Source: Deltaproteobacteria bacterium
GTDB taxonomy: Bacteria > Desulfobacterota > DSM-4660 > Desulfatiglandales > B25-G16
Reading direction: 5' to 3'
Assembly: GCA_003646875.1 (NCBI GenBank)
Contig: QMLT01000007.1
Span: 1 to 18,051, forward strand
DNA: 18,051 nucleotides
Part shown: positions 14,899-18,051 of the stretch, piece after piece
How positions within the stretch are numbered: the first letter of the stretch is position 1
Layout: every line of letters starts with the position of its first letter
Position numbers and translations under genes: made by a program
The notes under the pieces: model-generated
The model's database searches: none
The model's input: only the letters and a program-made list of their open reading frames with translations
Told to the model about the DNA's origin: nothing

Positions 14899-15819
14899 AT
14901 GATGGATGCTCATATCAAGAAAAGAATGAAAGAGATAGGAGGAGGTAAGGCCGTCCTTTTTGATGTGCCCATGAGTCAATATACCACATTGAGGATTGGT
15001 GGTAATGTTGAAGCCCTGTACAAGGCGAGAGACCTGAACGCATTAAGTGAAATGACGACTTTTCTCAGGGATGAAGGGATTCCATATTTGGTTACGGGCC
15101 GAGGAAGCAACCTCCTTGTGAGGGATGGGGGATTGAAAGGTGTAGCGATTATATTGGAAGGATCCTTTGCTGTTGTTAACAATACCTCTATGGCAGAGCC
15201 ATGTATTGTAGCGTGGGCTGGTATGCCTTTATATAAACTGGTTGATTTTTGCATAGAAAATGGTCTTTCCGGAGCTGAATTTTTAGCAGGAATTCCTGGA
15301 ACCGTGGGTGGAGGAGTGGCCATGAATGCAGGTAGTTGGGGCAAAGAAATAAAGGGTGTGATCAATGAGGTAACAATACTGACAGGCAGGGGAATAGTAG
15401 AAAAGAGAGATAGCAGCATGCTTAAATTTACTTACAGAGGGCTTGAGTTGAACACAGGAGAGATAATCCTCAATGCAGTGCTGAATTTAAAGTTTGATAG
15501 ACCTGCTTTAATCAGGACGAAGGTTGTTGCTAATATCAAACGAAGAAAAGAGAGGTTTCCTTTTGATATGCCCTCTGCTGGATCTATTTTTAAAAATCCC
15601 AGGGGCGATTATGCAGGCCGGTTAATAGAGGCTGTTGGTTTAAAGGGTAAGACGATAGGGGGGGCGATGATATCAGCTAAACATGCCAATGTTATAGTTA
15701 ATAAAGATAAGGCTTCGAGCTCTGACATACTGGCCCTTATGGATCTGGCAGCAGGTAAGGTAAGGGAGATGTTTAATATACAATTATCACCTGAGATAAA
15801 GGTTGTAGGTGAAATGTGA
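14899..15819 (+). CDS. murB: UDP-N-acetylenolpyruvoylglucosamine reductase MurB
   Basis: MurB is an FAD enzyme that uses NADPH to reduce UDP-GlcNAc-enolpyruvate to UDP-MurNAc. The 306-residue protein has YTTLRIGG (residues 28-35), the FAD-binding loop GRGSNLLVRDGG (67-78), AGIPGTVGGGVAMNAGSWG, FTYRGLE and PSAGSIFKNP with the expected general-acid serine (Ser229), then GLKGKTIGGAMIS, HANVIVN and LSPEIKVVGE, whose glutamate matches the catalytic one. The compact length suggests the shorter type II form rather than the E. coli type. I chose ATG 14899; a TTG just before it (14896) and an ATG just after (14902) are alternatives. There is no Shine-Dalgarno other than the AGG of the nonamer repeat. 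The end overlaps ftsQ by 4 bases, with no ddl between them. Confidence 0.95.
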   Translation: MMDAHIKKRMKEIGGGKAVLFDVPMSQYTTLRIGGNVEALYKARDLNALSEMTTFLRDEGIPYLVTGRGSNLLVRDGGLKGVAIILEGSFAVVNNTSMAEPCIVAWAGMPLYKLVDFCIENGLSGAEFLAGIPGTVGGGVAMNAGSWGKEIKGVINEVTILTGRGIVEKRDSSMLKFTYRGLELNTGEIILNAVLNLKFDRPALIRTKVVANIKRRKERFPFDMPSAGSIFKNPRGDYAGRLIEAVGLKGKTIGGAMISAKHANVIVNKDKASSSDILALMDLAAGKVREMFNIQLSPEIKVVGEM

Positions 15820-16745
15820 AAAGAAGCTCTGTATTGGATAAACAATCAGTAAACCCTGTTAGAAACTTAAAACGAGGCTTTAAACCCCGCTCAAATATAT
15901 TGGTCATTCCACCCCGACATAAATGGCGAGGGTTTCTCTCTAACAGGGTAAAAAGGCATAAAAGAAATGGTTCTCCTCTGCCTCCTAAGAGATTTTTTGG
16001 CCAATTAGGTTTTGGCCTTATTAAAATATTTCTTTTCTTTTTAGGGCTTGGGGCCCTCTCTTTAGTCTTTATTAGCGGATATCAATTTCTCTCTTCATCG
16101 TCATATTTTAGATTAAATAATATTGTGGTGGCAGGAGTAAGTGATGATTTCAGGGAAGAATTGATTAAGATATCGGGCATTAAGGAGAGTGAAAATCTTT
16201 TATCTATAGAGTTATCTACTATTAGAAAAAATATTGAGAGGCATCCATGGATAAAATCTGTTTCTTTAAAAAAAGAATTTCCCCATACCCTTTATATCAA
16301 GGCAGAAAATGAAGAGGCTGTGGCAATAGTAGCCCTAAAGACCATGTCTTTCATGGATAAAGAAGGGAATATATTTAAAGATGTTGAAAGCAATGATTCT
16401 ATTGATTTTCCTGTAGTAACAGGACTATCCCAGGGTGATGAAAAAAATGGGGCGAGGCTTAAAAGGGTCGCTTCTTTATTAAATGCCATTCATTTATGCG
16501 CCTGGCCTTTATTGATAAAGAATTTATCAGAGATTAATGTGGAAGAAGATGGAGCTCTTATCGTTTATTTCAAAAAGTTACCCTTTAAGGTCATTTTTGG
16601 AAGAGACGATTTTGAAAGAAAAATTGGTTCATTAATTGACATTATCCGTCATCTCCGAGCCACGTATCGACTCGATCAGGCCAGATCAATAGATTTGGAT
16701 TATTCTGATAGGGCGGTGGTTGCCTTTAGTGGCAGAGTCGTCTGA
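15816..16745 (+). CDS. ftsQ: Cell division protein FtsQ, with repeat-encoded insert in its cytoplasmic tail
   Basis: FtsQ links early cytoplasmic and late periplasmic divisome proteins and binds FtsL/FtsB. The 309-residue protein has a long basic cytoplasmic tail (residues 1-60), one transmembrane helix (about 66-90), a POTRA domain (about 96-168, with FRLNNIVVAGVSDD and ERHPWIKSVSLKKEFPHTLYIK) and the FtsQ C-terminal domain (FMDKEGNIF, FPVVTGL, DLDYSDRAVV). The start is GTG 15816, overlapping the murB stop as GTGA, with AGGT upstream. Residues 13-45 are encoded by a palindromic element with 11-bp inverted ends, so the tail is longer than needed and partly of repeat origin. The frame stays open, so the gene is probably functional. 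Confidence 0.93.
   Translation: MKRSSVLDKQSVNPVRNLKRGFKPRSNILVIPPRHKWRGFLSNRVKRHKRNGSPLPPKRFFGQLGFGLIKIFLFFLGLGALSLVFISGYQFLSSSSYFRLNNIVVAGVSDDFREELIKISGIKESENLLSIELSTIRKNIERHPWIKSVSLKKEFPHTLYIKAENEEAVAIVALKTMSFMDKEGNIFKDVESNDSIDFPVVTGLSQGDEKNGARLKRVASLLNAIHLCAWPLLIKNLSEINVEEDGALIVYFKKLPFKVIFGRDDFERKIGSLIDIIRHLRATYRLDQARSIDLDYSDRAVVAFSGRVV
15853..15949. repeat. Palindromic element inside ftsQ with 11-bp perfect inverted ends
   Basis: ACCCTGTTAGA (15853-15863) and its exact complement TCTAACAGGGT (15939-15949) bound a 97-bp segment. Next to the arms, GAAAC and GTTTC continue the pairing after a small bulge, and CCCCG-rich stretches occur in both halves, so the whole looks like an imperfect palindrome. 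It is read in frame as NPVRN...LSNRV (residues 13-45 of FtsQ). The form resembles small palindromic elements that insert in frame into genes, such as the Rickettsia palindromic elements. No clear target duplication was seen. Confidence 0.72.
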
Positions 16746-16791
16746 AGAGAAATGTCATTTGTAAGAAAGAAAAAGAAATATCAATCACAAC

Positions 16792-16819
16792 TGACTAATG
16801 ACTAATGGCAAATGACAGA
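16792..16819. repeat. TGACTAA heptamer array between ftsQ and ftsA
   Basis: Four in-phase 7-base units: TGACTAA, TGACTAA, TGGCAAA, TGACAGA. They end a few bases before the AAGGGGG ribosome site of ftsA. The rest of the 91-base gap (16746-16791) is A-rich with no feature that I recognise. Confidence 0.7.
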
Positions 16820-16836
16820 AAAGGGGGTTGGTTAAT

Positions 16837-18051
16837 ATGGAGGAATTGATTGTAGGCCTTGACATTGGCACAAGTAAAATATGTGCAGTAGTTGGGGATG
16901 TGAGGCCTGATGGGATGGTTGATATTATAGGAATGGGCTCCCATCCGTCCATCGGGCTTAGGAAGGGTATGGTGATCAACATCGAAAACACAGTAAATAG
17001 CATTAAAGAGGCCATAGAAGAGGCCGAGACTATGGCTGGCTGCGAGATCAGTTCTGTCTTTGCTGGAATTGCCGGAGGTCATATAAAGGGCTTTAACAGT
17101 CATGGGGTCATAGCCTTGAAGAATAGGGAGGTTACCAAGCTGGACATTGAGAGGGTAATTGATGCAGCGAGGGCAGTTGCAATCCCTATGGATAGGGAAG
17201 TTATCCATGCCATCCCTCAAGAATTTATTGTTGATGATCAGGCTGGCATCAGTGATCCTGGAGGAATGGCAGGTGTCCGTCTTGAGGTTAAGATTCATAT
17301 AGTAACTGGAGCGGTCACATCGGCCCAAAATATCATTAAGTGCGCAAACAGGGCAGGTCTTGATGTTTACGATATTATCCTTGAATCCCTTGCCTCCAGT
17401 GAGGCGATTCTGACCGATGAGGAAAGAGATCTGGGAGTTGCAATAATAGATTTTGGAGGAGGCACTACGGATTTAGCCATATTTTCACGAGATTCAATAG
17501 CACATACCTCTGTATTAACATTGGGTGGTGATAATTTGACCAATGATATTGCTATTGGAATAAGGACCCCCTTTAAGGAAGCTGAAAAGATAAAAATAAA
17601 ATATGGTTGTGGCCTTACCTCTCTTATCGGTGAGGATGAGATTATTGAGGTTCCAAGTGTAGGCGGTAGGAAAGAAAGGACTATCAGCAGGAAATTGCTG
17701 GGAGAAATTTTAGAGCCACGTGTGGAGGAAATCTTTAACCTTATTTATCAGGAAATGATTAGGTCTGGTTATGATGATATGATCACATCTGGAATTGTTG
17801 TCACGGGTGGTTCTTCTCTCCTGCCAGGAGTGCCGGAGATTGTAGAGCAGGTTTTTAATATGCCTGCGAGAGTCGGTTATCCTGACAATATTGGCGGATT
17901 AAAAGAGATTGTGAATAGCCCCATGTATGCGACAGCAGTAGGTCTTGTGTTGTATGGAGCCCACTCAAAACAAAGAAAAAAGAAGTTCAGGATAAGGGAT
18001 ACAAATATATTCAACCGGATCACATCCAGGATGAAGAGATGGTTTATGTAA
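16837..18051 (+). CDS. ftsA: Cell division protein FtsA
   Basis: FtsA is an actin-like ATPase that tethers FtsZ to the membrane and recruits later divisome proteins. The 404-residue length is typical. The first phosphate loop is VGLDIGTSKICAVVGD (residues 6-21), followed by the FtsA-specific SHS2 (1C) domain (SVFAGIAGGHIKGFNSHG). The second phosphate loop is IDFGGGTTDLAIF (around residue 205) and the adenosine motif is IVVTGGSSLLPGV (around 320). The last 20 residues (from RIRDTN) form a basic amphipathic helix, the membrane-targeting sequence. I chose ATG 16837, since GGGGG at 16823-16827 is 9 bases upstream; TTG 16828 is too close to it. The stop codon is the last three bases of the window. 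ftsZ normally follows. Confidence 0.97.
   Translation: MEELIVGLDIGTSKICAVVGDVRPDGMVDIIGMGSHPSIGLRKGMVINIENTVNSIKEAIEEAETMAGCEISSVFAGIAGGHIKGFNSHGVIALKNREVTKLDIERVIDAARAVAIPMDREVIHAIPQEFIVDDQAGISDPGGMAGVRLEVKIHIVTGAVTSAQNIIKCANRAGLDVYDIILESLASSEAILTDEERDLGVAIIDFGGGTTDLAIFSRDSIAHTSVLTLGGDNLTNDIAIGIRTPFKEAEKIKIKYGCGLTSLIGEDEIIEVPSVGGRKERTISRKLLGEILEPRVEEIFNLIYQEMIRSGYDDMITSGIVVTGGSSLLPGVPEIVEQVFNMPARVGYPDNIGGLKEIVNSPMYATAVGLVLYGAHSKQRKKKFRIRDTNIFNRITSRMKRWFM

Noticed and set aside
16795..17328. 177-residue open frame on the - strand over ftsA
   Set aside because: It is opposite the conserved first half of FtsA and shows no motif or ribosome site.

Overview
The window is the division and cell wall (dcw) cluster of a Gram-negative-type bacterium, preceded by about 1.7 kb of decayed mobile-element DNA. 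Fourteen intact genes lie on the + strand in the order mraZ, rsmH, ftsL, ftsI, murE, murF, mraY, murD, ftsW, murG, murC, murB, ftsQ, ftsA. This order, the DNPR (meso-diaminopimelate) motif in MurE, the C-terminal PASTA domain on FtsI and the FtsQ-type POTRA protein suggest a member of the Desulfobacterota (old Deltaproteobacteria) or a nearby lineage such as Nitrospirota. The assignment comes from gene order and protein style only and is not firm. No ddl gene lies between murB and ftsQ, and ftsZ would be expected just past the right edge.

Region 1-1700: the C-terminally cut end of a HemL-like class III aminotransferase runs in from the left. It is followed by a frameshifted ISKra4-family transposase on the - strand and an ISL3-family transposase on the + strand that carries an internal deletion. 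None of these three is likely to work. Region 1720-1812: the mraZ control region, with a TTGACA -35 box and three AAAGTGK heptamers at exact 10-bp steps, a textbook MraZ operator. Region 1813-18051: the dcw genes, mostly overlapping or a few bases apart, so probably one long transcript. They cover the cytoplasmic precursor steps (murB, murC, murD, murE, murF), the lipid steps (mraY, murG), septal glycan polymerisation and cross-linking (ftsW, ftsI), and the divisome scaffold (ftsL, ftsQ, ftsA).

The less ordinary part is the non-coding DNA of the operon. Wherever neighbouring genes do not touch, the gap tends to hold short-period tandem repeats. Heptamers occur after ftsI, murG, murC and ftsQ, and weakly at murD. 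Nonamers (ACTTTAGGC) sit directly before murC and murB and near the aminotransferase fragment. Octamers form a large palindrome across the murE/murF junction that appears to have rewritten the MurE C-terminus. A separate palindromic element of about 97 bp with perfect 11-bp terminal inverted repeats lies in frame inside the cytoplasmic tail of ftsQ. Together they suggest that several small repeat families have colonised an essential operon, supplying stop codons, start-region sequence and protein segments.
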